From assembly GCF_017875275.1 (NCBI RefSeq), contig NZ_JAGGML010000001.1, forward strand, positions 4,919,001 through 4,983,000: a stretch of 64,000 nt of DNA, given 5' to 3'. How positions within the stretch are numbered: the first letter of the stretch is position 1; every line of letters starts with the position of its first letter. The DNA is from Xanthobacter flavus. GTDB taxonomy: Bacteria; Pseudomonadota; Alphaproteobacteria; Rhizobiales; Xanthobacteraceae. The notes beneath the pieces are model-generated. The model was not told the DNA's origin and did not search any database. It saw only the letters and a program-made list of their open reading frames with translations. A program made the translations under genes and the position numbers. Positions 27,276-36,774 of the stretch are shown piece after piece.

Positions 27276-28924
27276 AATTTGGCCCCCTGCCGCTCGCCGA
27301 GGCCGAAGGCGCCATCGCCGCCCATTCCGTGCGGCTTCCCGGCGGCACCATCAAGAAGGGCACGCATCTCGCGTCCGCCGACATTGCCCGCCTGGCCGCC
27401 GCCGGTCTCACGGAGGTGGTCGCCGCGCGCATGGAGCCAGAGGACGTCCCGGAAGATGCCGCCGCGCGTCGTCTCGCGGAGGCGGTCGCGGGCGCCCATG
27501 TCACGCCCGACACCGCCTTTACCGGCCGGGCCAATCTTTATGCGGGGGCAGCCGGCGTGCTGCGCATCTCGGATGCGGCGCTCGATGCCTTCAATGCGGT
27601 GGACGAGGCCATCACCCTCGCCACCTTGCGCGATTTCAGCTCGGTGGCGGCCGGGGACATGGTGGGGACGGTCAAGATCATTCCTTATGCCGTGCCGGGC
27701 GCACTGGTTGAAGCCGCCGCCTCCGCTGCACGGGGTGTGATCTCCATCGCGCCGTTCCGGCTGAAGCGCGTGGCGGTGCTCTCCACGTTGCTGCCGGGCC
27801 TCGCCGACAAGGTTGTCGCGAAGACGCTCGCCATCACCCGCGCCCGTCTCGCGCCGGCTGGCGCCGAGGTGGCGTTGGAGCGGACCCTGCCCCACGACAC
27901 GGCCGCCCTCGCCGCCGCGCTCAAGGATGCGGTGGCAAGTGGGGCGGAACTCGTCATCGTCTTCGGCGCCTCGGCCATCGCCGACCGCAACGACGTGATC
28001 CCCGCCGGCCTCATGGCGGCGGGTGGCGAGGTTGAGCGGCTGGGGATGCCCGTGGACCCCGGCAACCTCCTGATGCTGGGGCGGCTCGGCCCCGTGCCCG
28101 TGCTGGGCGCGCCGGGGTGCGCGCGCAGCCCCAAGGAGAACGGCTTCGACTTCATTCTCCACCGTCTCCTCGCCGGGCTGGAGGTGAGCGCACGCGACAT
28201 CGCCCGGCTCGGGTCCGGCGGGCTGCTGCAGGAGATCGCCGCCCGTCCCCAACCCCGTGCCGAAACTGACGAGGCGGAGGAGGGGTTCGCCGCCGTCATC
28301 CTCGCCGCCGGGCGCTCTTCGCGCATGGGAGAGGGCATCAACAAGCTGCTCGCCGAGGTGGGCGGACGGCCGGTGATCCGCCGGGTGGCGGAAGCGGCGC
28401 TGGCCTCGCGGGCGCGGCCGGTCCTCGTGGTCACCGGGCATGAGCGCGCCCGCGTGGAGGCGGCGCTGGCGGGACTCGACGTGATCTTCGTCCACAATCC
28501 CGACCATGCGACGGGCATGGCCTCCTCTCTGCGCGCCGGTATTGCCGCCGTACCGGAGACCGTGGCGGGGGCGCTGGTGGTGCTCGGCGACATGCCGCTC
28601 CTCGCGCCCGGACTGCTCGACCGGCTGATGGATGCCCATGCGCCCGCCGCCGGCCGGCTCATCGCCGCGCCGGTGGAGGGCGGGCAGCGCGGCCATCCGG
28701 TGCTGTGGTCACGCCGCTTCTTCGGGGAGCTTTCCGCGCTGGAGGGCGATGTCGGCGCCCGTGCCATCCTCGCCGCCAACGCCGAGCTGGTGGCCGAAGT
28801 GCCGGTGACGGCGGAGGAGGGCGCTTTCCTCGACGTGGACACGCCGCGCCTCCTCGCCGAGGCGCGCGAGGCGGCCGGCAAGGGCGAGCAAACGCTCAGA
28901 ACGGTGCCGGCTGAAGGTGCGTGA
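27272..28924 (+). CDS. Molybdopterin-binding / MobA-like nucleotidyltransferase fusion
   Basis: 550 residues from GTG 27272. The N-terminal part (about 1-340) resembles molybdopterin-binding (MoeA/MogA-like) proteins, with GTIKKGTHLASADIARL and PVDPGNLLMLGRLGPVPVLG. The C-terminal 200 residues are a MobA/MocA-type nucleotidyltransferase: VILAAGRSSRMGEGINKLL with the GTP/CTP-binding signature, NPDHATGMASSLRAG, and VLGDMPLL with the metal-binding aspartate. MocA-type enzymes add CMP to the cofactor used by xanthine/CO dehydrogenase-type hydroxylases, which matches the XdhC genes upstream. The two functions in one chain would couple cofactor binding to nucleotide attachment. The gene end overlaps the convergent DUF488 gene by 29 bp. 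Confidence 0.88.
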   Translation: MKFGPLPLAEAEGAIAAHSVRLPGGTIKKGTHLASADIARLAAAGLTEVVAARMEPEDVPEDAAARRLAEAVAGAHVTPDTAFTGRANLYAGAAGVLRISDAALDAFNAVDEAITLATLRDFSSVAAGDMVGTVKIIPYAVPGALVEAAASAARGVISIAPFRLKRVAVLSTLLPGLADKVVAKTLAITRARLAPAGAEVALERTLPHDTAALAAALKDAVASGAELVIVFGASAIADRNDVIPAGLMAAGGEVERLGMPVDPGNLLMLGRLGPVPVLGAPGCARSPKENGFDFILHRLLAGLEVSARDIARLGSGGLLQEIAARPQPRAETDEAEEGFAAVILAAGRSSRMGEGINKLLAEVGGRPVIRRVAEAALASRARPVLVVTGHERARVEAALAGLDVIFVHNPDHATGMASSLRAGIAAVPETVAGALVVLGDMPLLAPGLLDRLMDAHAPAAGRLIAAPVEGGQRGHPVLWSRRFFGELSALEGDVGARAILAANAELVAEVPVTAEEGAFLDVDTPRLLAEAREAAGKGEQTLRTVPAEGA

Positions 28925-29360
28925 CGCCGAGGTCCAGCCGCTCGCACAGGAACTCGGCCAGCCGCAGGCGGTGGCACCCTTCCACATGGCGCTCAAAGCA
29001 CATGAGGCAGATGCGCCGCCCCTGCGCCAGCTCGGCGAGTTCCTCCAGCGCCGCCTTGGCCGGATCGCTGGCGAGGTGGGCGTCGTAGATGCGCATCAGC
29101 GCATCATGGTCGCCGCTGCGCGCGGCGAGCCGGCCCTCCTTGGGCGTGCCCAGCGCCCTGAGGTGGACATAGGCGACCCCATGCTCCGCGATACCCGCCG
29201 CCAGCGCCGTTTTGGAGAATCCCGGCCGGCGTGAGGCCGCGACGGCGCGCACGTCCACCAGGAGGCCCACCTTCGCCTCGTCCAGCGCCGCCTGGAAGGC
29301 CGAGGGCGTCGATTGCTCATAGCCGATGGTGAAGAGGGCGGTATCTGCGCGGCTGGTCAT
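28896..29360 (-). CDS. DUF488 domain protein
   Basis: 154 residues from the ATG before TSRADTALFTIGYEQS. The family blocks are TIGYEQSTPSAF, LLVDVRAVAASRRPGFSK, YVHLRALGTPK and LMCFERHVEGCHRLRLAEFL. The function of DUF488 is unknown to me; the CxxxxxxxCHR arrangement looks like a metal or redox site. An alternative ATG 12 bp upstream would add four residues. Confidence 0.82.
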   Translation of the reverse strand: MTSRADTALFTIGYEQSTPSAFQAALDEAKVGLLVDVRAVAASRRPGFSKTALAAGIAEHGVAYVHLRALGTPKEGRLAARSGDHDALMRIYDAHLASDPAKAALEELAELAQGRRICLMCFERHVEGCHRLRLAEFLCERLDLGVTHLQPAPF

Positions 29361-29574
29361 GGAGGCGATCATGCCCCCTGCGGGGCGACCCGTCATCCCG
29401 CGCGGCGGTATTCGCAGGTGCGAAATGGACTTGCCGTCGGGAAAGGGCCACTTTCTTGGGGTGGCGAGCGATCTGTGGGGAACCGTGCGGCGCCCAACGG
29501 GTTCAAAGGCCACCCGGACGGGCGTCGCATGACGGCCGTCTGCATGAGTTTGTTTTCCCGGGGGAGAACCCACA

Positions 29575-30744
29575 ATGCGTCTGTTTCGCTGCGCCGCCTG
29601 CGATCAGCTCCTGTATTTCGAGAACCGTCGCTGCGAAAAGTGCGGCCACGACCTTGGCTACATTCCCGAGGCCAACGCGCTCGTTCCGCTGGAGCGCGAG
29701 GGGGAACCGGAAAGCGGGCTGTGGCGCCCCGTCGGCCGGAACGAGCAGCGCTACCGCTTCTGCGCCAATGCCGCCCAGGACGCCTGCAACTGGCTCGTGC
29801 CCGAGGAGCAGGAGGAGGAATTCTGCCTCGCCTGCCGCCACAACCGCATGGTGCCGGACCTGACCGTGCCGGAGAACCTGCGCAAGTGGCAGAAGGTGGA
29901 GATCGCCAAGCACCGGCTCATCTATTCAATGCTGCGCCTCAACCTGCCGCTGGAGAGCAACAAGGACCGCGAGGGCGGCCTGTGCTTCGACTTCCTCGCC
30001 GATGATCCGGATGGCACCACGCCGAAGATCATGACCGGCCACGATGAGGGCCTCATCACCATTGCCCTGGCCGAGGCTGACGACGCCGAGCGCGAGCATC
30101 GCAAGGGCGAGCTTGGCGAGCTCTATCGCACCCTGCTCGGCCATTTCCGCCACGAGACCGGGCATTATTACTGGAACCGCCTGGTGCGCGACGCCGGCCG
30201 GCTGCAGGCGTTCCGTGCCCTGTTCGGCGACGAGACCGCGGATTATGGTGAGGCCCTTCAGGCCTATTACGCCAATGGTCCCATTCCCGACTGGCAGGTC
30301 AATTACGTCTCGGCCTATGCCACCGCCCACCCGTGGGAAGACTTCGCCGAGACGTTCAAGCACTACATCCACATCGTGGACACGCTGGAGATGGCCTCCG
30401 CCTTCGGCATGCGCGTTCAGCCGCGTCTCGATCGGACGGGCGAACTCGGCGCGGAGGTGGACTTCAATCCCTATCGCGCCTGCGCCATCCAGCAGATGGT
30501 CGATTCCTGGCTGCCCATCTCGTTCGCGCTCAACAATCTCAACCGCTGCCTCGGCATGTCGGACGCCTATCCGTTCATCCTCGGGCCGGGCGTGATCCAA
30601 AAGATCGGCTTCATCCACAATCTGGCCCATCGGTTGGTAGAGGCGGACCCGGTGCCGGACACGGTGCCCGAGGAGGTGCCGCCGGGGCGCGGGGAAAACG
30701 CCGCCGACGCACCCGAGGGCAGCCCGGTCGCCGCGGTGGCCTGA
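29575..30744 (+). CDS. Zinc-ribbon putative metallopeptidase (Peptidase_Mx-like)
   Basis: 389 residues. The N-terminal zinc ribbon is Cys6, Cys9, Cys20, Cys23 (CAACD and CEKCG), with a second cysteine set at 63, 71, 84 and 87. A zincin motif HxxEx2H-like block reads HFRHETGHYYW, with His193, Glu194 and His197. Later parts include YATAHPWEDFAETFKHYIHI and a C-terminal acidic/proline tail. Related proteins are annotated as putative zinc-binding peptidases, but I know of no proven substrate. It is cytoplasmic (no signal peptide). It stands alone, with a strong GGGGGAG-type ribosome binding site. Confidence 0.75.
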   Translation: MRLFRCAACDQLLYFENRRCEKCGHDLGYIPEANALVPLEREGEPESGLWRPVGRNEQRYRFCANAAQDACNWLVPEEQEEEFCLACRHNRMVPDLTVPENLRKWQKVEIAKHRLIYSMLRLNLPLESNKDREGGLCFDFLADDPDGTTPKIMTGHDEGLITIALAEADDAEREHRKGELGELYRTLLGHFRHETGHYYWNRLVRDAGRLQAFRALFGDETADYGEALQAYYANGPIPDWQVNYVSAYATAHPWEDFAETFKHYIHIVDTLEMASAFGMRVQPRLDRTGELGAEVDFNPYRACAIQQMVDSWLPISFALNNLNRCLGMSDAYPFILGPGVIQKIGFIHNLAHRLVEADPVPDTVPEEVPPGRGENAADAPEGSPVAAVA

Positions 30745-30869
30745 TATCTTCACGCAGTCGTGAAGCTTGGCGGAAGGGGGCGGCGTGTCCCCTTCCGCAT
30801 CGGCGTCCTTGCGTTCGCCCGCCCGTGGGGTGCCCATGGGCGTCTCCCGCCGGGTTCCCGATTCCCCTC

Positions 30870-32360
30870 ATGCAGTACACCGATCCGCAGCCGAACCGCG
30901 CCCCGTCCGCACCGCCGGACCATGCCGAAATCCGCCGCATCATCTTCGGCCTGATGCTGGCGATGCTGCTGGGGGCGCTGGACCAGACCATCGTCGCCAC
31001 CGCGCTGCCGACCATCGGCGATGCGTTCGGCGATTTCGCCAACCTCTCCTGGGTGGTGACGGCGTATCTCCTCACCGCGACGGTGGCGACGCCGCTTTAC
31101 GGCAAGCTCAGCGACATCCACGGGCGGAGGGTGATGCTGCTCACCGCCGTCGCGGTGTTCTCGGCCGCCTCGGTGGCCTGCGCGCTGGCGCCGAACCTGC
31201 TCGCGCTCATCATCGCGCGGGCGGTGCAGGGGCTGGGCGGCGGGGGCCTGATCTCCCTGTCCCAGACCATCATCGCCGATCTGGTCTCGCCCCGCGAGCG
31301 CGGGCGCTATCAGGCCCAGATCGCGGGCGTGTTCGCCGCCTCCAGCATCGCCGGGCCGGTGCTGGGCGGGTTGTTCGCGCAATATCTCGACTGGACGCTG
31401 ATCTTCTGGATCAACCTGCCCATCGGCGTCGCGGCTCTGCTCATCACCGAGCGGCGGCTGCGCGACCTGCCGCGCCACGAGCGTCGCCACGCCATGGACT
31501 ATCTGGGCGCGGCGCTCATGGCGGTGGCAAGCCTGCTTCTCCTGCTCGCCCTCGGCTGGGGCGGCGTGCGCTATCCCTGGGGCTCGCCGCTCATCCTCGC
31601 CCTGTTCGCCGGCGCGGTGGCGTTCGTGGCCCTGTTCATCTGGCGGATGCGGAAGGCGGAGGAGCCGTTTTTGCCTCTCGGGCTCCTCGCGGACAAGGTG
31701 GTGGGCTGGGGGATGATCGCCTCATTCCTCGCCTTCGGGGGCATGGTCGGGCTTTCCATCTTCGTGCCCCTCTATCTTGAGACGGGGCGGGGGCTTTCGG
31801 CCACCCAGTCCGGGCTCGGGCTGATCCCCTTCATGGGTGGCGTGGTGATGGGCGCGGTGCTCTCCGGCCGGTCCATGGCGCGCCTCGCCCGTTACAAGCG
31901 CCCGGCCCTCGCCGGGCTGACGCTCGCGACGGCCGGGCTCCTCGCGATCGCGCTGTTCCCCGGCATGCCGCTGCCGCTGGCACTGGCGCTGTTCGTCGTG
32001 ATCGGCGTGGGCATGGGCACGCCGTTGCCGGTCTGCACCGTGTCGATCCAGAACGCGGTGCAGCCGCGTCTCATGGGCACCACCACGGGCGTGATGACCT
32101 TCTTCCGCCAGCTCGGCGGCGCGCTTTCGGTGGCGGTTCTGGGCGCCGTGCTTCTGGCCGTGCTGGCCGGAGGCGGGGCGGGGGATATCGAGACCCTGGC
32201 GCGCAACGCGGACCCGGCGCGCCTCGCCAGCGCGTTCAGCCGGGTGTTTCTCACCATGACGGTGGTGGTTGCGCTGGCGGCCGTGGCGCTGGCATTCCTG
32301 CCGGAGCGGCCGCTGCGCACGTCGGTCCACGCCAGCGAGGGCGAGGGCAGCCTCATGTGA
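30870..32360 (+). CDS. MFS drug exporter, DHA2/EmrB-like family
   Basis: 496 residues with about 14 hydrophobic segments. Family blocks: LGALDQTIVATALPTIGDAF (motif D1), WVVTAYLLTATVATPLYGKL, SDIHGRRVML (motif A), ARAVQGLGGGGLISL (motif C-like) and AGPVLGGLFAQYLDWTLIFW. These proteins export lipophilic drugs by proton antiport in the inner membrane. There is no neighbouring HlyD-type adaptor gene and no regulator, so it probably acts alone. It is convergent with topA (28 bp between the ends). Confidence 0.9.
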   Translation: MQYTDPQPNRAPSAPPDHAEIRRIIFGLMLAMLLGALDQTIVATALPTIGDAFGDFANLSWVVTAYLLTATVATPLYGKLSDIHGRRVMLLTAVAVFSAASVACALAPNLLALIIARAVQGLGGGGLISLSQTIIADLVSPRERGRYQAQIAGVFAASSIAGPVLGGLFAQYLDWTLIFWINLPIGVAALLITERRLRDLPRHERRHAMDYLGAALMAVASLLLLLALGWGGVRYPWGSPLILALFAGAVAFVALFIWRMRKAEEPFLPLGLLADKVVGWGMIASFLAFGGMVGLSIFVPLYLETGRGLSATQSGLGLIPFMGGVVMGAVLSGRSMARLARYKRPALAGLTLATAGLLAIALFPGMPLPLALALFVVIGVGMGTPLPVCTVSIQNAVQPRLMGTTTGVMTFFRQLGGALSVAVLGAVLLAVLAGGGAGDIETLARNADPARLASAFSRVFLTMTVVVALAAVALAFLPERPLRTSVHASEGEGSLM

Positions 32361-32388
32361 CGCTGCCCCGGCGTGAAGGACGCGGCGC

Positions 32389-35076
32389 CTATTCGGCCGC
32401 GTCGGGCTTGCTTGCGGCGACCTTTTTGGCGGCTGGCTTCTTGGCAGCGGGTTTCTTGGTCGCCGTGGACTTTGCGGCCGTCTTCTTCGCGGCGGCCTTC
32501 TTCGGCGCGGCCTTCTCTCCGTCCGCCGAGGCAGCTTTGCGAGTGCCACCCCGCGCGGGCTTGGCCGGCGAAGACGCCGCCTTGGCGTCGATGAGCTGCA
32601 CCGCCTGTTCCAGCGTCAGCGCTTCGGGATCGGTGGACTTGGGCAGGGTCGCATTGACCTTGCCGTGGTTCACATAAGGCCCGAAGCGGCCTGGCCGCAC
32701 CGTGATTGGCCCGCCCAGCGTCGGATGATCGCCGACGACCCGCCCGGCCGGCGTGCCGCCGCGGCCGCCACGGCCCTTGGACTGCTTCTCCGCGATCAGC
32801 GCCACCGCCCGGTTGAGGCCGATGGCGAGAATGTCGTCGCCGTCCTCGATGTTGGCGTAGGTGCGTCCGTGCTGGACATAGGGGCCATAGCGCCCGATGC
32901 CGGCGAGGATGGGCTCGCGATCCTCCGGATGGAGCCCGATCTCCCGTGGCAAGGCGAGCAGCTTCAACGCCGTTTCCAGATCCACGTCGGCCGGGGCGAG
33001 GCCCTTGGGCAGGGACGAGCGCTTGGGCTTCTCCCCCTCCTTGCCCTCGCCGAGCTGGAGATAGGTGCCGAAGCGGCCGGAGCGGATGGTGACTTCCTCG
33101 CCCGAATCCGGATCGAGGCCGAGCACGCGGGTGCCGTCGCCTTCCTGCGCATTGTCGCCGGTGAGCGGACGGGTGTGGCGGCACTCGGGATAGTTGGAGC
33201 AGCCGATGAAGGCGCCGAACTTGCCCATCTTCAGCGACAGCCGGCCGGTGCCGCAGGTGGGGCACAGGCGTGGGTCGGTCCCATCCTCGGTGGGCGGGAA
33301 GATGTGGGCGGTGAGCATCTCATCGAGCGCATCCAGAACCTGCGACACGCGCAGGTCCTTGGTGGCCTCGATGGCGGCGTGGAAATCCTGCCAGAAGGCG
33401 CGCAGCACCTCTTTCCAGTCCAGTTCCGCCGCCGACACTTCGTCGAGCTTCTCTTCCAGGTCGGCGGTGAAATCGTATTCCACGTAGCGCTTGAAGAAGC
33501 TTTCGAGGAAGGCGGTGACGAGCCGGCCCTTGTCCTCGGGTACCAGCTTCTTCTTTTCGAGCTTCACATATTCGCGGTCGCGCAGCACCGCGAGCACGGC
33601 GGCATAGGTGGAGGGCCGGCCGATGCCCAGCTCCTCCATCCGCTTCACCAGCGAGGCTTCCGAATAGCGCGGCGGCGGTTCGGTGAAGTGCTGGGTGGTG
33701 GAGATGTCGCGCTTCGCCAGCGCCTCGTTGGCGCTCATGGCCGGAAGGCGGCGGCCTTCCTCGTCGTCGTCCTCGTCGTCCTTGCCCTCGCGGTAGAGGG
33801 TGAGGAAGCCGTCGAACTTGACCACGGTGCCGGTGGCGGTGAGGTCCAGCGTGCGGGCACCGGCTTTCGCCTCGATGTCCGCCGTGGTGCGCTCCAGCTC
33901 GGCCGATTCCATCTGGCTCGCGACCGTGCGAATCCAGATCAGCTCATAGAGCTTGGCCTGCTCGCCATCGAGATAGCGGGCGACCTCGCGGGGATGGCGC
34001 GAGGGGTCGGTGGGGCGGATGGCCTCGTGGGCCTCCTGCGCGTTCTTGGCCTTGGTGGTGTACTTGCGCGGCACGCCGGGCAGGTATTTCGGGCCGAACT
34101 GCTTGCCGATGGCGCTGCGGGTGGCGGCCACCGCCTCCGGCGCCATGTCCACGCCATCGGTTCGCATATAGGTGATGAGACCCACCGTCTCGCCGCCCAC
34201 GTCCACGCCTTCATACAGGCGCTGGGCGATCTGCATGGTGCGGGCGGGGGCAAGGCCGAGCTTGCGGCTCGCCTCCTGCTGCAAAGTGGAGGTGGTGAAG
34301 GGCGGCTGGGGATGCCGCTTCATGGGCTTGGCTTCGACCGAGCGCACCCGGAAGGCCGCGCTGTCCAGCGCCGCGCGGAAGGCCTTGGCCTCCTCCTCCG
34401 TGCCTACCGAGAGGCGGGTGATCTTCTTGCCGTCGGCGCCGGAAAGCCGCGCCTCGAACTCCTCGCTCCGCGGCGTCGCAAGCTTGGCGAGGATGGACCA
34501 GTATTCCTTCCGGACGAAGGTCTCGATCTCCCGCTCGCGGTCGCAGACGAGGCGCAGCGCCACCGACTGCACCCGGCCGGCGGACCGCGCGCCAGGCAGC
34601 TTGCGCCACAGCACGGGGGAGAGGGTGAAGCCGACGAGATAGTCCAAGGCGCGGCGGGCGAGATAGGCGTCCACCAGCGCGGTGTCGATGGCGCGGGGCG
34701 CCTTCATGGCCTCCAGCACCGCCTGCTTCGTGATGGCGTTGAAGACGACGCGCTCGACCTTCTGGGCCTTGAGCGCCTTCTTCTGCCGCAGCACCTCCAG
34801 CACGTGCCAGGAGATGGCCTCGCCTTCGCGATCCGGGTCGGTGGCGAGGATCAGGCCATCGGCCCCCTTCACGGCGGCGGCGATCTCGTTGAGCCGCTTC
34901 TGCGCCTTGGGGTCCACGTCCCACAGCATGCGGAAGTCGGCGTCCGGATCCACCGAGCCGTCCTTCGACGGCAGGTCGCGAACGTGGCCGTAGGAGGCGA
35001 TGACCTCGTAGCCGGGACCGAGATATTTGTTGATCGTCTTCGCCTTGGCCGGCGATTCGACGATGACGACCTGCAT
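32389..35076 (-). CDS. topA: DNA topoisomerase I
   Basis: 895 residues from the ATG before QVVIVESPAKAKTINKYL, the Toprim start. DPDREGEAISWHVLE gives the metal-binding acidic cluster, and the catalytic tyrosine lies in LITYMRTDGVDM near residue 303. A zinc-ribbon (CPTCGTGRLSLKMGKFG, then CSNYPEC) is followed by repeated GRFGPYV-type domains. The last 50 residues are a lysine/alanine tail (KKPAAKK repeats) typical of rhizobial TopA and probably DNA-binding. It relaxes negative supercoils. It lies downstream of pyrB-pyrC'-plsY-dprA in the same direction, but a short gene on the other strand intervenes. Confidence 0.96.
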   Translation of the reverse strand: MQVVIVESPAKAKTINKYLGPGYEVIASYGHVRDLPSKDGSVDPDADFRMLWDVDPKAQKRLNEIAAAVKGADGLILATDPDREGEAISWHVLEVLRQKKALKAQKVERVVFNAITKQAVLEAMKAPRAIDTALVDAYLARRALDYLVGFTLSPVLWRKLPGARSAGRVQSVALRLVCDREREIETFVRKEYWSILAKLATPRSEEFEARLSGADGKKITRLSVGTEEEAKAFRAALDSAAFRVRSVEAKPMKRHPQPPFTTSTLQQEASRKLGLAPARTMQIAQRLYEGVDVGGETVGLITYMRTDGVDMAPEAVAATRSAIGKQFGPKYLPGVPRKYTTKAKNAQEAHEAIRPTDPSRHPREVARYLDGEQAKLYELIWIRTVASQMESAELERTTADIEAKAGARTLDLTATGTVVKFDGFLTLYREGKDDEDDDEEGRRLPAMSANEALAKRDISTTQHFTEPPPRYSEASLVKRMEELGIGRPSTYAAVLAVLRDREYVKLEKKKLVPEDKGRLVTAFLESFFKRYVEYDFTADLEEKLDEVSAAELDWKEVLRAFWQDFHAAIEATKDLRVSQVLDALDEMLTAHIFPPTEDGTDPRLCPTCGTGRLSLKMGKFGAFIGCSNYPECRHTRPLTGDNAQEGDGTRVLGLDPDSGEEVTIRSGRFGTYLQLGEGKEGEKPKRSSLPKGLAPADVDLETALKLLALPREIGLHPEDREPILAGIGRYGPYVQHGRTYANIEDGDDILAIGLNRAVALIAEKQSKGRGGRGGTPAGRVVGDHPTLGGPITVRPGRFGPYVNHGKVNATLPKSTDPEALTLEQAVQLIDAKAASSPAKPARGGTRKAASADGEKAAPKKAAAKKTAAKSTATKKPAAKKPAAKKVAASKPDAAE

Positions 35077-35407
35077 GACGAACCGTGTCTCAATCAAGGG
35101 CCGCCGCCCCATTGCGCGGCCTTGGAAAGGGGAGGGAGCAGCCGGAGTTCCGATCGGCTCCCCGGCGGGCGAAGCAAGACGCTCCGGCTCCGGCGCCCGG
35201 CGCCTGATCGAGATCCGTCACCCAGCATGAGCGGACCAAGACACCGGGAGCGCCGCAACATGGGGAGCGTCGGGTCGCCTGTCAAATCGTCCACCCGTCC
35301 AAGGCGCGGCAACGCCTTTGATGAAAGTACAACCCAGAGTATGTTTTAATATCAAATTCAATCTTTAAGACGGTATTTCAGATACCAAACGGGGCTTCGC
35401 AAACGAC
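35077..35407. other. Intergenic region upstream of topA
   Basis: About 330 bp. The stretch 35325-35400 is clearly richer in A/T than its surroundings (for example TTTTAATATCAAATTC) and probably holds the promoter for the small gene at 35408, while the topA promoter would lie nearer 35100-35250. No RNA gene or clear repeat was seen. Confidence 0.5.
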
Positions 35408-35620
35408 ATGACCGAACGGTCTCCCGCCGATGTCGCGGGCGATGCGGCTGCGACGGCCGCCTATGTCGCGGCCATCACCGCCGAGCTGGCGCGTCTCGCC
35501 CGCAACCATGGCTTTTCAACCCTCGCCTATGTGCTTGACATGGCACGCCAGGAGGCCCGCGTCCTCGCTGACAGCGTCTCCTCGCGCGGTCCAGGCAGTG
35601 CCGACGCCGGGCCACGGTAG
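35408..35620 (+). CDS. Small conserved protein of unknown function
   Basis: 70 residues. A single amphipathic helical core (AYVAAITAELARLARNHGFS, then LAYVLDMARQEA) is flanked by polar ends. Similar short proteins are, as I recall, common in Rhizobiales, but I know no function. It lies in the topA-dprA gap on the opposite strand, with its start just after an A/T-rich promoter-like stretch, and converges on dprA with 11 bp between stops. Codon bias is like its neighbours. Confidence 0.6.
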   Translation: MTERSPADVAGDAAATAAYVAAITAELARLARNHGFSTLAYVLDMARQEARVLADSVSSRGPGSADAGPR

Positions 35621-35631
35621 GCCACTTCCTC

Positions 35632-36768
35632 CTATTTGAGCGCAACCCGCCCCGTGCCCGGGCGATCCAGCCGCCCCGCCAGTTCCAGCTCCAGCAGCAC
35701 GATCTGCACCTCCGCCGCCGTGCAGCCGGAGAGGCGGACCAGATCGTCGATGGGTGTCGGCACCGGTCCGAGGAGCGAGACGACGCGGGCGCGCGCATCG
35801 TCGCCGGGCGTTGCCGGTCCGGAGGGGACGAAGGGGGCTTCCGCTTCCACCACCGGATCCTCCCGCCGCCCGGCGATGGGGGTGAGCACCTCGATCACGT
35901 CCGCCGCTTCGGTGACGAGGGTCGCCCCGCGCTTCAGCAGGCGGTTGGTGCCGCCCGCGCGGGGATCGAGCGGTGAGCCGGGCACGGCGAAAACCTCGCG
36001 TCCCTGCTCGGCTGCGAGCCGCGCGGTAATCAGCGAGCCGGAGCGCTCCGCCGCCTCCACCACCACCACGCCCAGGCTCATGCCCGACACGAGACGGTTG
36101 CGCCGGGGGAAGTCTCGGGCGCGCGGCTCCCAGCCGACGGGCATCTCGGAGACGAGCGCTCCCGTCGCGGCCACCTTTTCCATCAGGCCGAGGTTTTCCG
36201 GCGGATAGGGCTTGGCGAGCCCCCCGGCGAACACACCGACGGTGCCACCCTCGAGGCTCGCCTCATGGGCAGCGGCATCGATGCCGCGCGCGAGGCCGGA
36301 CACCACCACCCATCCCCCGGCCGCGAGATCGCGGGCGAGCCGGGCGGCGAAGGTGCGGCCGGCGGCCGAGGCGTTGCGGGCGCCCACGATGCCGACCATG
36401 GGCCGGCGCAGCACCTCGGCCTGTCCGCGCACGGAAATCAGCGGCGGCGCGTCGTCGAGGGCGGCGAGGGCCGGCGGGTAGTCACGCTCGCCGAGCGCAA
36501 CCAGCCGGGCGCCCATGCGGGCGTGCGCCTCCATTTCGGCGTCGACCTCGGCGAGGGTCGGGGTGTGCGGCGGCATCAGCCGTCCGCCCCGTCGGGCGAG
36601 GGAGGGCAGCGCCTCCAGCGCCGCGCCGGCACCGCCGAACTGGTTGATGAGGGCGCGGAAGGTGCGCGGGCCGACATTCTCGGTGCGGATCAGCCGCAGC
36701 CAGTCGCGGCGCTGCTCCGGCCCCAGCAATTCGCCTTTGGCGGGTCCCTGTGCCTTCCCCCGCGCCAT
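35632..36768 (-). CDS. dprA: DNA processing protein DprA
   Basis: 378 residues. N-terminal SAM-like helical region ([21 protein letters not shown]), then the extended Rossmann fold with [58 protein letters not shown] and [12 protein letters not shown]. The C-terminal 65 residues form a winged-helix ([25 protein letters not shown]). DprA loads RecA on single-stranded DNA during transformation. It starts 6 bp after plsY ends. Confidence 0.95.
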   Translation of the reverse strand: MARGKAQGPAKGELLGPEQRRDWLRLIRTENVGPRTFRALINQFGGAGAALEALPSLARRGGRLMPPHTPTLAEVDAEMEAHARMGARLVALGERDYPPALAALDDAPPLISVRGQAEVLRRPMVGIVGARNASAAGRTFAARLARDLAAGGWVVVSGLARGIDAAAHEASLEGGTVGVFAGGLAKPYPPENLGLMEKVAATGALVSEMPVGWEPRARDFPRRNRLVSGMSLGVVVVEAAERSGSLITARLAAEQGREVFAVPGSPLDPRAGGTNRLLKRGATLVTEAADVIEVLTPIAGRREDPVVEAEAPFVPSGPATPGDDARARVVSLLGPVPTPIDDLVRLSGCTAAEVQIVLLELELAGRLDRPGTGRVALK

Positions 36769-36774
36769 GGCGGA

